The notes beneath the pieces were generated by a model, which saw nothing but the letters and a program-made list of their open reading frames with translations, made no database searches and had not been told where the DNA came from. Below, piece by piece: positions 46,684-55,810 of a stretch of 64,000 nt of DNA. Position numbers and translations under genes: made by a program. Numbering within the stretch: the first letter of the stretch is position 1; each line of letters begins with the position of its first letter. The DNA is from Corallococcus coralloides DSM 2259 (GTDB taxonomy: Bacteria; Myxococcota; Myxococcia; Myxococcales; Myxococcaceae). The stretch spans positions 2,108,001 through 2,172,000 of the forward strand of contig NC_017030.1 of assembly GCF_000255295.1 (NCBI RefSeq), given 5' to 3'.

Positions 46684-48051
46684 ATGATCATCCCTGTTCT
46701 TCTCTCCAGCATTCTGCTGACGCAGGCCCCCGGTGTGTCCGACCGGCCCGTTCAGACCTCCATCCCCGCGCCGAAGGTGGCTCCGGCTGGCGCGTTCCCG
46801 CTGCTCTCCCTCGAGGAGGCCATCGCCCTCGCGGAGAAGCAGAACCCCAGCCTCGATGCCGCCCGCGCGCGGCTCCAGCAGTCCCGGGAGCTGGGCAACA
46901 AGGCCTGGTCGGGTTACCTGCCCAACATCACCGCGAGCGGTTCGTACACCCGCTACCCCAGGGACGTGTCGTTCGAGTTCCCCGGAGCGACGGACCCCAT
47001 CACCTTGCAGCAGAAGGATCAGCTGGGCGGACAGCTCACCGCGCGGCAGGCGTTGATCGTCCCCACGCTGTGGCCCGCCATCAAGAACGCCTACCTGGGC
47101 GAGAAGGCGGCGGCGCTGACGGCGGAGAACACCCGGCGGGAGATCCTCTACGCGGTGGCCCAGTCCTACCTCGGCGCCGCGAGCCTGCGGGAGGCCCTGG
47201 CGGTGAATGAGCAGCTCCTCGATGTCCGCCGGGGCTTCGAGCGCGATGCCGAGGCGCGCTTCCAGGCCGGAGACGCGGAGAAGCTGGCCGTCCTGCGCGC
47301 GACGCTGGACCGCAAGGAGGCGGAGCAGGCGGTGGTGCGAAGCCGCAACGCCTACGCCATCGCGAGGAGCGCCCTGGCCGCCCTGCTCGCGCGGCCGGTG
47401 GACTTCGACGTGGCACCGCCGCAAGGCAACGCGGTCGCGCTCCCCACCGAGGCCGGTGACGCGGAGGGCGCGGAGAAGACCGCGCTGGACCGGCGGCCGG
47501 ACGCGGCGGCGGCGCGCATCAACGTGGACGTCGCGCGCGGCGGCCGGAAGCAGATCCTCTTCGAGTACCTGCCCAACCTGTACGCCACCGGCAACTACTC
47601 GGCGGCGAACACCGCCGGGCTCACCGGGCAGAGCACCAACTGGACGGCGGGGCTGACCCTGTCGTGGACCCTCTTCGACGGCGGCCTGCGCGAGGCCAAC
47701 CTGCGCGAGTCCTCCGGGAAGATCGCCGAGGCGAACGCCAACCTGCGCGGCCTGGAAGAGAAGATTCGCGACGAGGTGCGCAAGGCCCGCAGCGAGCTGG
47801 AGAGCGCGGAGGTCAACCTCAGCACGGCCGAGGAGCGGGTGAAGCTGGCCTGGGAGAGCGCGCGGCTGGCGAAGCAGAACTTCGACGCGGGAGCCACGAC
47901 GTACCTCCAGGTGACGGACGTCAACGCGGCCCTCGCGAACGCCCAGCTGTCCGCCGTGGCCGAGTCGCTCAACGTGCGGCTGTCCCGCCTGACGCTGATG
48001 CGGGCCATGGGCCTCTTCGACCCCACGGGCCACACCCTGGTGCAGCCGTAG
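46684..48051 (+). CDS. TolC-family outer-membrane efflux channel
   Basis: A 455-residue protein with a signal peptide, two long helical hairpin repeats typical of TolC (S-L-E-E-A-I-A-L-A-E-K-Q-N-P at the start of the first) and barrel strands such as L-S-W-T-L-F-D-G-G. It forms the exit duct for the RND pump. It is 39 bp after the permease stop and 2 bp before the Omp85-like gene. Confidence 0.92.
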   Translation: MIIPVLLSSILLTQAPGVSDRPVQTSIPAPKVAPAGAFPLLSLEEAIALAEKQNPSLDAARARLQQSRELGNKAWSGYLPNITASGSYTRYPRDVSFEFPGATDPITLQQKDQLGGQLTARQALIVPTLWPAIKNAYLGEKAAALTAENTRREILYAVAQSYLGAASLREALAVNEQLLDVRRGFERDAEARFQAGDAEKLAVLRATLDRKEAEQAVVRSRNAYAIARSALAALLARPVDFDVAPPQGNAVALPTEAGDAEGAEKTALDRRPDAAAARINVDVARGGRKQILFEYLPNLYATGNYSAANTAGLTGQSTNWTAGLTLSWTLFDGGLREANLRESSGKIAEANANLRGLEEKIRDEVRKARSELESAEVNLSTAEERVKLAWESARLAKQNFDAGATTYLQVTDVNAALANAQLSAVAESLNVRLSRLTLMRAMGLFDPTGHTLVQP

Positions 48052-48053
48052 CC

Positions 48054-49340
48054 ATGCCCCACGAAACCCTCCTGCTGGCCATGCTGCACGTCGTGGGGCT
48101 TCCGGGCCTGGCCCTGGCCCAGGCGTCACCCATGGAGCTGAAGGCCGAAGCCGCCCCGCCGGAGCCCGAGGTGCTGACGGGGCGCATCGAGCGCATCGAG
48201 ATTGAGGGCAACACCCGCACCCAGGAGTCCGTCATCGTCCGGGCGCTGCGCATGGCCCCGGGCGACCCTCTGTCCGCCGGGGACGTGGGCGAGCTGAAGC
48301 GCAGGCTGATGAACCTCAGGCTCTTCACGAGCGTGGACGTGACGACGCACGCCGAGGGCCCGGGCCGCGTCGCGCTTCATGTCCAGGTGGAGGAGCGCTG
48401 GACGCTGCTGCCCATCCCCGTCTTCTCCTCCAGCGACGGCCAATGGCAGGCGGGAATCTTCGCCGTGGAGAGCAACCTGTTCGGGCTCAACAAGATGCTG
48501 GTGTTCGGCGGCCTGGGCGGCAACCGCGGCGGCACGCTGTTCACGATGTTCAAGGACCCGGGCATCGCGGGCAGCCGCTGGACGGGGCTCGTCACGCTCA
48601 ATGCCTCCAGGACGGACCGCGAGCGGCGCGTCAACGACGTCATCACGGATGGGTACACCGACCGCCGCTTCGACCTCGCGGGGACGCTCGGCTACCAGCT
48701 GACGCCGGAGCTGAATGTCGGCGCGGGCCTGTTCTCGCTCACCAACAAGCCGCTGGCTTCGGGCCTGGGCGGAGCCGTGCCGGAGCGTGGGTCGGTCCAC
48801 GGCGTCACGCTCATGGCGGAGTACCTGGGCCAGGACTTCCACTTCTATTTCAACGAAGGGCTGGTGGCCCGGGCCACCTACCGCGAGGGCGTCAGGGCCC
48901 TGGGGTCCGCGCGGGACCTGCAGCAGCTCTCCGTCTCCGCCAGCTACACGCTGCCAGTCCTGGGCACCCACGCGCTGACGCTGACCGCCATGTACTCCCG
49001 GACGCGGGGCGATCCGTTCCTGGACGCGCAGCTGCTGGGCGCGCTCCCAGGCAGCCGCGGCTTCACCGCCGCGACCCTCTGGGCGGAGACTGCCAGCACC
49101 GCGACGCTGGAGTATCAGGTGCCGCTCTGGAGTCCCCGCCTGGCGACGGTGACCGCGCATGTCTTCGTGGACGTGGGCCGGGTGAAGTGGAGGGACACGC
49201 TGACGCGGTACGCCACTCCGGGCGTGGGTGTCCGCGTCTACTTGCGCGACGTGGCCGTTCCGGCCGTGGGTCTGGAGGCGGTGCGCGATCCGGAGTCAGG
49301 GGACATCCTGCCCGTCGTCACGGTGGGGTTCGGTTTCTAG
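48054..49340 (+). CDS. Omp85/TamA-like outer-membrane protein with one POTRA domain
   Basis: A 428-residue protein. After a signal peptide there is one POTRA domain of about 75 residues (I-E-G-N-T-R-T-Q-E-S-V-I-V-R-A-L, then F-T-S-V-D-V). The rest has amphipathic strands of a beta-barrel, ending in a Phe (G-F-G-F) as outer-membrane proteins do. BamA has five POTRAs and TamA three, so a single one is unusual. It starts 2 bp after tolC and is clearly part of the efflux operon. A role in inserting TolC or moving a substrate is a guess. The ATG at 48054 gives the signal peptide. Confidence 0.78.
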   Translation: MPHETLLLAMLHVVGLPGLALAQASPMELKAEAAPPEPEVLTGRIERIEIEGNTRTQESVIVRALRMAPGDPLSAGDVGELKRRLMNLRLFTSVDVTTHAEGPGRVALHVQVEERWTLLPIPVFSSSDGQWQAGIFAVESNLFGLNKMLVFGGLGGNRGGTLFTMFKDPGIAGSRWTGLVTLNASRTDRERRVNDVITDGYTDRRFDLAGTLGYQLTPELNVGAGLFSLTNKPLASGLGGAVPERGSVHGVTLMAEYLGQDFHFYFNEGLVARATYREGVRALGSARDLQQLSVSASYTLPVLGTHALTLTAMYSRTRGDPFLDAQLLGALPGSRGFTAATLWAETASTATLEYQVPLWSPRLATVTAHVFVDVGRVKWRDTLTRYATPGVGVRVYLRDVAVPAVGLEAVRDPESGDILPVVTVGFGF

Positions 49341-49367
49341 CCGCCCTTCGGGGCACGGGCTCTCAAG

Positions 49368-49916
49368 ATGACTGTCTTGTCACTCATCCCCAGGCAGCGC
49401 GCGGCCGTCCTCGAGGCCGCGCGCGAAATCTTCGCACGCAGGGGCTTCCTGGAGGCTTCATGGGGAGACATCGCCTACCGGGCGAGGCTGTCGCCGCTCC
49501 GGATGTCCGAGTTCTTCAAGGGCAAGAAGGAGCTCTTCGACGCGGTGGTGGACGACGTCTGTGATGAGGCCTGCGCGAAGCTGGAGGCGGCCGTGGGCGC
49601 GGCGTGGACGCCCGCGGAGAAGATGCGGACCTTCATCGAGGTGCGCCAGGGAATGGCGGAGCGGATGGTCCAGCAGCTGCGCGTCACGCCCCGGGCGCTG
49701 CGGGAGCTCATGCCGCTCGTGGAGCCGCGGCTCGCCCGTCCCCGGGCCCGCGAGGTCGCGCTGCTGACGGCCATCTTCGAGGCGGGGAAGGAGCAGGGCA
49801 CCTTCGAGGTCCGCAACACCCGGGCCGCCGCGCGGGCGCTGGCGCTGGGGTTCCAGCACGTCGAGTGCACGCTGCTGCGCGCCGGCCTGGCACCAGGAGC
49901 GCTCATCCGCCCCTGA
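49368..49916 (+). CDS. second TetR-family regulator of the efflux locus
   Basis: A 182-residue regulator. The N-terminal part reads A-A-R-E-I-F-A-R-R-G-F-L-E-A-S-W-G-D-I-A-Y-R-A-R-L-S, a TetR-type helix-turn-helix with a less usual second helix (S-P-L-R-M-S-E-F-F). It follows the Omp85-like gene by 27 bp and probably belongs to the same transcript. Having regulators at both ends of a pump operon is uncommon and suggests two inputs. Confidence 0.85.
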   Translation: MTVLSLIPRQRAAVLEAAREIFARRGFLEASWGDIAYRARLSPLRMSEFFKGKKELFDAVVDDVCDEACAKLEAAVGAAWTPAEKMRTFIEVRQGMAERMVQQLRVTPRALRELMPLVEPRLARPRAREVALLTAIFEAGKEQGTFEVRNTRAAARALALGFQHVECTLLRAGLAPGALIRP

Positions 49917-49939
49917 GCGGCTGCGGTATCGTCGGTCCA

Positions 49940-51589
49940 ATGCCAGGACCCTTCGCGAACTTCTCTCAGGTGACGGGCTGCTCCGACGCGGAGCTCGAAG
50001 CATTGGCGGAACATGCTGACTTCAGCGGCTTCGTACCCGGCCGGGACCTTGCGCCGCTGCGGGAACGGCTCCTCCGGCTGGAACGCGAGCGCGGCATCAC
50101 GGAGGTCCACCGGCGCTTCTCCGACAAGGTGCTGGCCGCGGGAGCACGGCTCTTGGAGACGCCACGCTACATGGGCATGCGGCGCTCCTTCGCGCTCAGT
50201 CCGGAGGGACGCCATCTCGCCATCGCAAGCAACCGCCTCGGCGGTTCGCAAGGGGGAGACTTGCGCATCTGGGAGCTGGCGACGGGGCGCGTGGTCGACG
50301 CCGTCGGATTCGAGACGACGGGGGTCGGGTCGGTGTGGGATCCCTCCTGTCTCCAATGGTCGACGTCGGGGGAATGGCTCGGCGTCATCCTGGACGACGT
50401 CATCGTCGGCGTGCTGCGAGCCTTCGCCGGAACCCCGCCTTGCTTCACCGCCGACGTCACCCGGCGCTGGGGCTCACCGCCCGCGTGGGCTGTGATCAAT
50501 CCCGAACACTCCAAGGACCAGGGGCACCTGCCCGCGTGGTGCTGGTCTCCGGATGAAAGCCGGCTGTTCATCTCCACCCCCGGGCCGGACGGCGCGCTGG
50601 GCTGCATCGTCCCAATCAGGGAAGGGGCCCGGATCAACGAAGACAGTGAAGGCCTTCGCTGGTGCCCGGCCCGCTTGGACGGAAAGCCTTCGAAATCGCA
50701 GCCGCATACCTGGGTGCGGTGGAGCCCGGATGGCTCATGCATCCATGGCTATTGCAAAGACGAGTTCGTGTCTGACCCGAACGTTGACCTGGAGCACGAG
50801 CCCACCCGTTCCTCCGCCTCGGTCATCGACGTGCGGAGCGGCGACCTCCTGTACCGTCTCGACCTCCCGCTCCGTCCCGATGTCGTGAAGCTGCTGGTGG
50901 CGTTCTCTCCGGACGGTACCCACCTGGCCTACGGTGAGGATCCGCCCCGGCTCGCCAACGGACACACGGGCCGGACGATGGCCAACCTGGCCAGGCGCGC
51001 CCGTGTGCGCATCCACTCGGTCGCTGAATGCGTCTGGTCCCGCGATGGCCGACGACTGGCCGTCCTCATCAACGAGTACGACCACCCCAAGGCCCTCATC
51101 TTCGAGGAGGGCACGCTCCTGTGCGTGGTGGACCTGAAGGGCCGTCGTCTCGGGCTGTCCTCCAGGAGCCATGACCTGCTCCGCTGGGCCTGGTCTCCGG
51201 ATGGCTCCATGGGCGCATGCCTGACCTTGGAGAACAGCGGGTTCCAGGAGGAGATCAAAGGGGGGATCGAAGTGTGGAAGGTGGGGCCCTCGCCCGGGTT
51301 CCTCCGGAGGTTCGAGTACGCCAGCCGCATCGACGGACTGGCCTGGGGCGCGGACGACACGCTCGTGGGGACGGGGCACCACGACATGGCCTTCTGGGAC
51401 GTGAACACCGGACAGCCGCGCTTCCAGGCTTCGTTCGGGCTGGAGCCGGACGGCACCGTGGTGGGGCCCCCGGGCTCGCGGGAGGAATCCGCGACCCGGC
51501 GGATGTTCTCCGTGGAGGGGCGCCATGCCTGGCCCTGGCGCTGGGCCGAGGGGCTGCCGAGGATGCAGTATCGTGGGTCGGAGGAGTGA
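49940..51589 (+). CDS. beta-propeller-like protein, tandem copy 1 (C-terminally short)
   Basis: A 549-residue cytoplasmic protein of unknown function. A conserved N-terminal helical segment (P-G-P-F-A-N, then C-S-D-A-E-L-E-A-L) is followed by WD40-like blades with F-A-L-S-P-E-G-R-H-L-A-I-A and R-I-W-E-L-A-T-G-R-V-V-D. It is a paralogue of the next gene (51594). It lacks that copy's C-terminal segment of roughly 150 residues and an internal piece of about 35 residues near the end. It ends 4 bp before copy 2, so an unequal duplication is likely. Start: the ATG at 49940 matches the start of copy 2. Confidence 0.72.
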   Translation: MPGPFANFSQVTGCSDAELEALAEHADFSGFVPGRDLAPLRERLLRLERERGITEVHRRFSDKVLAAGARLLETPRYMGMRRSFALSPEGRHLAIASNRLGGSQGGDLRIWELATGRVVDAVGFETTGVGSVWDPSCLQWSTSGEWLGVILDDVIVGVLRAFAGTPPCFTADVTRRWGSPPAWAVINPEHSKDQGHLPAWCWSPDESRLFISTPGPDGALGCIVPIREGARINEDSEGLRWCPARLDGKPSKSQPHTWVRWSPDGSCIHGYCKDEFVSDPNVDLEHEPTRSSASVIDVRSGDLLYRLDLPLRPDVVKLLVAFSPDGTHLAYGEDPPRLANGHTGRTMANLARRARVRIHSVAECVWSRDGRRLAVLINEYDHPKALIFEEGTLLCVVDLKGRRLGLSSRSHDLLRWAWSPDGSMGACLTLENSGFQEEIKGGIEVWKVGPSPGFLRRFEYASRIDGLAWGADDTLVGTGHHDMAFWDVNTGQPRFQASFGLEPDGTVVGPPGSREESATRRMFSVEGRHAWPWRWAEGLPRMQYRGSEE

Positions 51590-51593
51590 CTCC

Positions 51594-53714
51594 ATGCCGA
51601 TGCCAGGACCCTTCGCGAACCTCACCCAGCTGGCCCAATGCTCCGACGCGGAGCTCGAAGCGCTGTTGGAACAGGCCGACTTCGAAAACTTCGAGCCCGG
51701 CCGGGACCTTCCGCCGCTGCGTGAACGGTTGCTCCGGCTTGAACGCGAGCGCGGCCTCACGGAGGTCCACCGGCGCTTCTCCGACAAGGTGCTGGCCGCG
51801 GGAGCACGGCTCGTGGAGACCCCGCGCTACATCGGCATGCAGCGCTGCTTCGCGCTCAGCCCGGATGGCCGCCATCTCGCCATCGCGAGCAACCGCCTCG
51901 ACGAATCGCACGGGGGAGACGTGCGCATCTGGGAACTGGCGACGGGGCGCGTGGTCGACACCGTCGGGTTCGAGACGACGCTGGTCGGCTCGACGCGGGA
52001 GCCCTCCTGCCTCCAGTGGTCGCCGTCGGGGGCGTGGCTCGGCGTCATCCTGGACCAGGTCGTCATCGGCGTGATGCGGGCCTTCGCCGGAGCGCTGCCT
52101 TCCTTCACCGCCGACGTCACCCGGCGCTGGGGCTCGCCGCCCGCGTGGTCCGTGATCAATCCCGCGCACGTGGCGAACAAGGGGCACCTGCCCGCGTGGT
52201 GCTGGTCTCCGGATGAAACCCGGCTGTTCGTCTCCACTCCCGGGCCGGACGGCGCGCTGGGCTGCATCGTCCCGTTCCAGGAAGGGGCCCGGGTCAACGA
52301 GGACAGTGAAGGGCTTCGCTGGTGCCCGGCCCGGCTGGACGGACAGCCTTCGAAGTCGCGCCCGCATACCTGGGTGCGGTGGAGCCCGGATGGCTCACGC
52401 ATCCAGGGCTATTGCAAAGACGAGTTCGTGCTCGAACCGAACGCCAGCGCGGCGCAGGAACCCCATCCGTCCGCCTCCTCCATCGACGTGCGGAGCGGCG
52501 ACCTCGAGTACCGCTTCGATGCGCTGACGCTGCCGGGGGCATTCTCGCCGGACGGTGCGCGCCTGGCCTACGGGGAGGAGCTGCCCCGGCTCGCCAACGG
52601 ACACACCGGCCTCGGGGTGTCCGACCTGAGCAGGGACGCCGAGCTGCGCGTTCACGCGATCGAGGAATATGTCTGGTCCCGCGACGGCCGGCGTCTGGCG
52701 GTGCTCATCAACAACTACGAGTTCCCCCAGGTCCTCATCTTCGAGGGCGGCAAGCGCCTGTGTCAGGTGAACCTGAAGCGCCGTTCGCTCGGGCCGGCTT
52801 CCAGGAGCGGCGACCTGGGCCGCTGGGCCTGGTCTCCGGATGGCTCCATGGGCGCATGCCTGCTGCGTGATGAGGGCGGAACGGTCGAGCTGTGGAAGGT
52901 GGGGTCCTCGGCCAAGCTGCTCCGGCGGCTCGAGGGCGCCAGCGGCATCGACGGACTGGCCTGGGGCGCGGACGACACGCTCGTCGGAACGGGGCACCAT
53001 GACATCGCCTTCTGGGACGTGAACACCGGACAGCTGCGCTCCCGCTCCTCGTTGGAGTTGGAGCCGGGCCGCGTGCCACCCCCGAGCGACTGGAACCCCT
53101 GGCCGGACGAAGTCGCACGCTTCATCCCGACCGAGCGCGGCTGGGACTTCACGCGAGCGCAGCCGGACGGCACCGTGGTGTGTCCCCCGGGCTCGCGGGA
53201 GAAGCTCGAGCCCCGGCTGATGTTCTCCGTGGGGGGCCGCCACGCCTGGCCCTGGCGCTGGGCCGAGGGGACCCGGCATGCGCGGTGGGAGGAAGAGGCC
53301 CCCTGGCCCGTCGAGCCCCTGGCGGAGGCCGCGTTCGAGGAGCGGCACGTCCCCGTGCCCGAAGGCGAGACGCTGGCGGCGCGGGACGCCCGGCACGGGA
53401 AGTGGGGATTCCTGAAGCAATACCAGGCCCCCACGCGGCCCCTGAATCATTACAAGGCCGAGCCTGTGTTCACGCACGGCCCCGCCATCAACCGCGCCAA
53501 CCTCACGCCGTATCTCGGCAAGGGGGTGCTGCTGCGCCAGACGCAATACGGGACGTGGTACGCCCTCGGGGCCCTGCTCGAGGTCTCCGACGAGGGAATC
53601 CTCCTCCACCCGCGCGCACCCATCGGCTCGTACCGCGAGCGGCTCCTGTCCTTCCGGGACATCCTCTGGATTGGACCGGCGGTGCCGCTCGAACCGGATC
53701 CCATCAATGATTAG
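51594..53714 (+). CDS. beta-propeller-like protein, tandem copy 2 (full length)
   Basis: A 706-residue paralogue of the preceding gene, with the same N-terminus and blades. It adds a C-terminal domain of unknown type (R-A-N-L-T-P-Y-L-G-K-G-V-L-L-R-Q-T-Q-Y-G-T-W-Y-A-L). That part contains G-K-G-V-L-L-R-Q, R-E-R-L-L-S-F-R-D-I-L-W-I, and may act as a partner or DNA/RNA-binding unit. There is no signal peptide. Function is unknown. An in-frame ATG 6 bp later is also possible. Confidence 0.75.
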   Translation: MPMPGPFANLTQLAQCSDAELEALLEQADFENFEPGRDLPPLRERLLRLERERGLTEVHRRFSDKVLAAGARLVETPRYIGMQRCFALSPDGRHLAIASNRLDESHGGDVRIWELATGRVVDTVGFETTLVGSTREPSCLQWSPSGAWLGVILDQVVIGVMRAFAGALPSFTADVTRRWGSPPAWSVINPAHVANKGHLPAWCWSPDETRLFVSTPGPDGALGCIVPFQEGARVNEDSEGLRWCPARLDGQPSKSRPHTWVRWSPDGSRIQGYCKDEFVLEPNASAAQEPHPSASSIDVRSGDLEYRFDALTLPGAFSPDGARLAYGEELPRLANGHTGLGVSDLSRDAELRVHAIEEYVWSRDGRRLAVLINNYEFPQVLIFEGGKRLCQVNLKRRSLGPASRSGDLGRWAWSPDGSMGACLLRDEGGTVELWKVGSSAKLLRRLEGASGIDGLAWGADDTLVGTGHHDIAFWDVNTGQLRSRSSLELEPGRVPPPSDWNPWPDEVARFIPTERGWDFTRAQPDGTVVCPPGSREKLEPRLMFSVGGRHAWPWRWAEGTRHARWEEEAPWPVEPLAEAAFEERHVPVPEGETLAARDARHGKWGFLKQYQAPTRPLNHYKAEPVFTHGPAINRANLTPYLGKGVLLRQTQYGTWYALGALLEVSDEGILLHPRAPIGSYRERLLSFRDILWIGPAVPLEPDPIND

Positions 53715-53807
53715 GTTTGGTTTGTCTGTCGGGGATTCCCGCTATTCATTGTCTTGATGGGTTGATGGTATTGCATCCTTGAAGCTCGATTCTGAAAGGG
53801 TGCACAC
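53715..53807 (+). promoter_or_regulatory. AT-rich promoter region of the first vWA/dockerin gene
   Basis: This gap is markedly AT-rich for this genome (27 of 60 G/C at 53701-53760) and lies before the vWA gene at 53808, which fits a strong or regulated promoter. No convincing -35/-10 pair was found. GAAAGGG serves as a ribosome site. Confidence 0.45.
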
Positions 53808-54812
53808 ATGACAACGTGTCAAGGATGGGTCCGGCTGATGGCGGCGTTGGGGCTGCTCGTGTTGGCCTTCCCCGAGGTGGCGAATGCCCAGCCTTCGTTC
53901 AAGGAGGAGCACGTCATCATCCTCCTCGACCGCAGCGGGTCCATGACCTCGACCCGCACCGACGGGAGTACGCGCTTCCAGGCGGGCATCGTCATGGCGC
54001 GGGACACCGTGGAGTTCACCAGTCCCGACAACCTCCCCAGGTACTTCGCGATCTGGTCCTTCGAGGGGAGCACCTACGCCAAGCACCTCGACTTCACGCA
54101 GGACATCCAGACGGTGCTGAACACGCTCAATGCCATCCAGGTGGGGCAGGGCGTCACGCCGCTGGCCTATGCCGCGTGCGCCGCCGTGGACGAACTGCGT
54201 TTGTTCCGGCCGCAGATCCTGGCGCGCAAGCGAATCCAGCTCAGCTCGGATGGCGAGGAGAACAGCTCCCCCGTGGGCACGCAGTGCCAGGGCGCCGACA
54301 GTCCCGTGATGGCTTCCCAGTCCTGGCAGTGGAAGGTCCGCAACAAGCTGCGGACCGGTAACGCCCAGAACGAGAACGCGGTTCCGTATGCGATTGTCTC
54401 GGACATCGTCTTCTTCGGCAGCTTCCTCAGGTTCCAGCCCGGCTTCGTGGCGCAGCCCACCCTCCAGGAGATCCTCGGGAACGGGCAGCGCCCTGTCCCG
54501 GCGGGGTATGCACTCCCCGTGGAAGGCCCCTTCGTCACCTACCTGCGCATGCTGGCCACGGAGTCAGGCGGGAAGATGCGCGTGGTGGACGACGCCGCGC
54601 CCCGCCCCGTGTACGGCGACGTCAACGGGGATGGGTGTGTCGACATGGGGGACTACGACACGGTCATCCAGAACTTCGGCCTGACGGTGCCCCCGGGAGA
54701 TGTGCGGGCCGACGTGAACGAGGACCGGACCGTGGACTACGGCGACTACTCCGTCGTCATGGCCAACTGGGGCATGGGCGGAAGGTGCGCCCTGCCACTT
54801 CGGGGCGAATAG
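53808..54812 (+). CDS. secreted von Willebrand A / dockerin protein 1
   Basis: A 334-residue secreted protein. After a signal peptide (ends in A-N-A-Q) comes a vWA domain with the MIDAS motif D-R-S-G-S-M and later S-D-G-E-E-N. The C-terminus is a type I dockerin with two calcium loops, D-V-N-G-D-G-C-V-D-M-G-D-Y and D-V-N-E-D-R-T-V-D-Y-G-D-Y. Dockerins usually bind cohesins in multi-enzyme complexes; outside cellulosomes their partner is open. It is a paralogue of the convergent gene at 54871-55794. Confidence 0.85.
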   Translation: MTTCQGWVRLMAALGLLVLAFPEVANAQPSFKEEHVIILLDRSGSMTSTRTDGSTRFQAGIVMARDTVEFTSPDNLPRYFAIWSFEGSTYAKHLDFTQDIQTVLNTLNAIQVGQGVTPLAYAACAAVDELRLFRPQILARKRIQLSSDGEENSSPVGTQCQGADSPVMASQSWQWKVRNKLRTGNAQNENAVPYAIVSDIVFFGSFLRFQPGFVAQPTLQEILGNGQRPVPAGYALPVEGPFVTYLRMLATESGGKMRVVDDAAPRPVYGDVNGDGCVDMGDYDTVIQNFGLTVPPGDVRADVNEDRTVDYGDYSVVMANWGMGGRCALPLRGE

Positions 54813-54831
54813 GCGCTTCGTCGCGGCTTCC

Positions 54832-54859
54832 GGCCCGGCGCGAATCCCCGCGCCGGGCC
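54832..54859. terminator. bidirectional terminator between the vWA/dockerin genes
   Basis: GGCCCGGCGCG (54832-54842) and CGCGCCGGGCC (54849-54859) form a perfect 11-bp stem with a 6-nt loop. It sits in the 58-bp gap between the two convergent stop codons and can end transcription from both sides. Confidence 0.8.
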
Positions 54860-54870
54860 CGGGGCGTCCC

Positions 54871-55794
54871 TCACTTCCGGACGCTGGCGGCGCATCCGGT
54901 GCCCATGTTGTTCAGCACGATGTTGTAGTCCGTGAGGTCCACCACGCCGTCCTGGTTGATGTCCGCCCGCGGAGGCGCGGGAGGGACGCTCAGGCCGTAG
55001 TGCTCCAGCACGAAGTAGAAGTCGGTCATGTCCACGCAGCCGCTCTGGTCGGCGTCGCCCGGGTAGGGCAGGGGACGGGCGTCGCTGATGTCGGTGTAGA
55101 CGCCCCCCGACTCCCGGGCGAGCCCCTCCAGCAGTGCGAGGAAGGGCGGGAGGGCCTGAGCGGCCTGGGGCGCCAGCGTCAGGTAGTTGTGGAAGACATT
55201 CGCGTCCAGCACGAGCGCATAGGAGGTCTCGCTGTCGCGCAGCGGGTCGCCTGTCTTGAGCATGTTCCGGACCTTCCACTGCCACGAATCCTGTTCGAGG
55301 GCGGGGTAGCGCGTCGTGCTGGGCGGCCCGTAGCAGGGAGCGCTCACGGGCGAGTTGTTCTCCTCCCCGTCCGAGATGAGATGGACCCGCTTGCGGGCGT
55401 CGACGCCGGGCTCGAACCAGAGGAGCTCGTCGGCGGCATCGCAGACGGCGTGGGCCAGCGGGGTCGTGCCCAGGCCCACGGTCAACCGGTTCAAGGTCTG
55501 CAGTGTCGTGGCCTCGTCCGAGAACCCCTGCTCCTTGATGTAGCCGGTGCCCTCGAAGGTCCAGACGGCGAACTTGCGCGGAAGGTCGTTGGCCAGGCCC
55601 ACGTAGTTGCGGGCCAGGGACAGCGCCTCCTCGAAGCGCGTCAGCCCCGAGCCCCGCGTCGTCAGCATGGAGCCGCTGCGGTCGATGAGCACGATGACGT
55701 GCTCTTCCGTGTAGGCCTGCGCCGCGCCGCCGGTCAGCAGCGTCATCACGAGACCGGCGCGCCGGGCCAGCCTGGAGGCAATGCGTGGCAACAT
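54871..55794 (-). CDS. secreted von Willebrand A / dockerin protein 2
   Basis: A 307-residue secreted protein with a signal peptide, a vWA domain with MIDAS motif D-R-S-G-S-M and I-S-D-G-E-E-N, and a C-terminal dockerin (D-A-D-Q-S-G-C-V-D-M-T-D-F, D-I-N-Q-D-G-V-V-D-L-T-D-Y). It is homologous throughout to protein 1 (53808-54812) but is encoded on the other strand. It follows the RCC1 gene at 55811 by 16 bp and is probably in its operon. Confidence 0.85.
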   Translation of the reverse strand: MLPRIASRLARRAGLVMTLLTGGAAQAYTEEHVIVLIDRSGSMLTTRGSGLTRFEEALSLARNYVGLANDLPRKFAVWTFEGTGYIKEQGFSDEATTLQTLNRLTVGLGTTPLAHAVCDAADELLWFEPGVDARKRVHLISDGEENNSPVSAPCYGPPSTTRYPALEQDSWQWKVRNMLKTGDPLRDSETSYALVLDANVFHNYLTLAPQAAQALPPFLALLEGLARESGGVYTDISDARPLPYPGDADQSGCVDMTDFYFVLEHYGLSVPPAPPRADINQDGVVDLTDYNIVLNNMGTGCAASVRK

Positions 55795-55810
55795 GGTGTC
55801 TCTCTCCTTG

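Noticed and set aside
49364-49382. Operator of the second TetR at its start codon
   Set aside because: Only a 5-bp CAAGA/TCTTG pair and TGAC/GTCA are visible, too weak to call.
49940-51589. Frameshifted copy of the propeller gene
   Set aside because: No lost C-terminal codons are found in any frame after 51589, because copy 2 begins 4 bp later.
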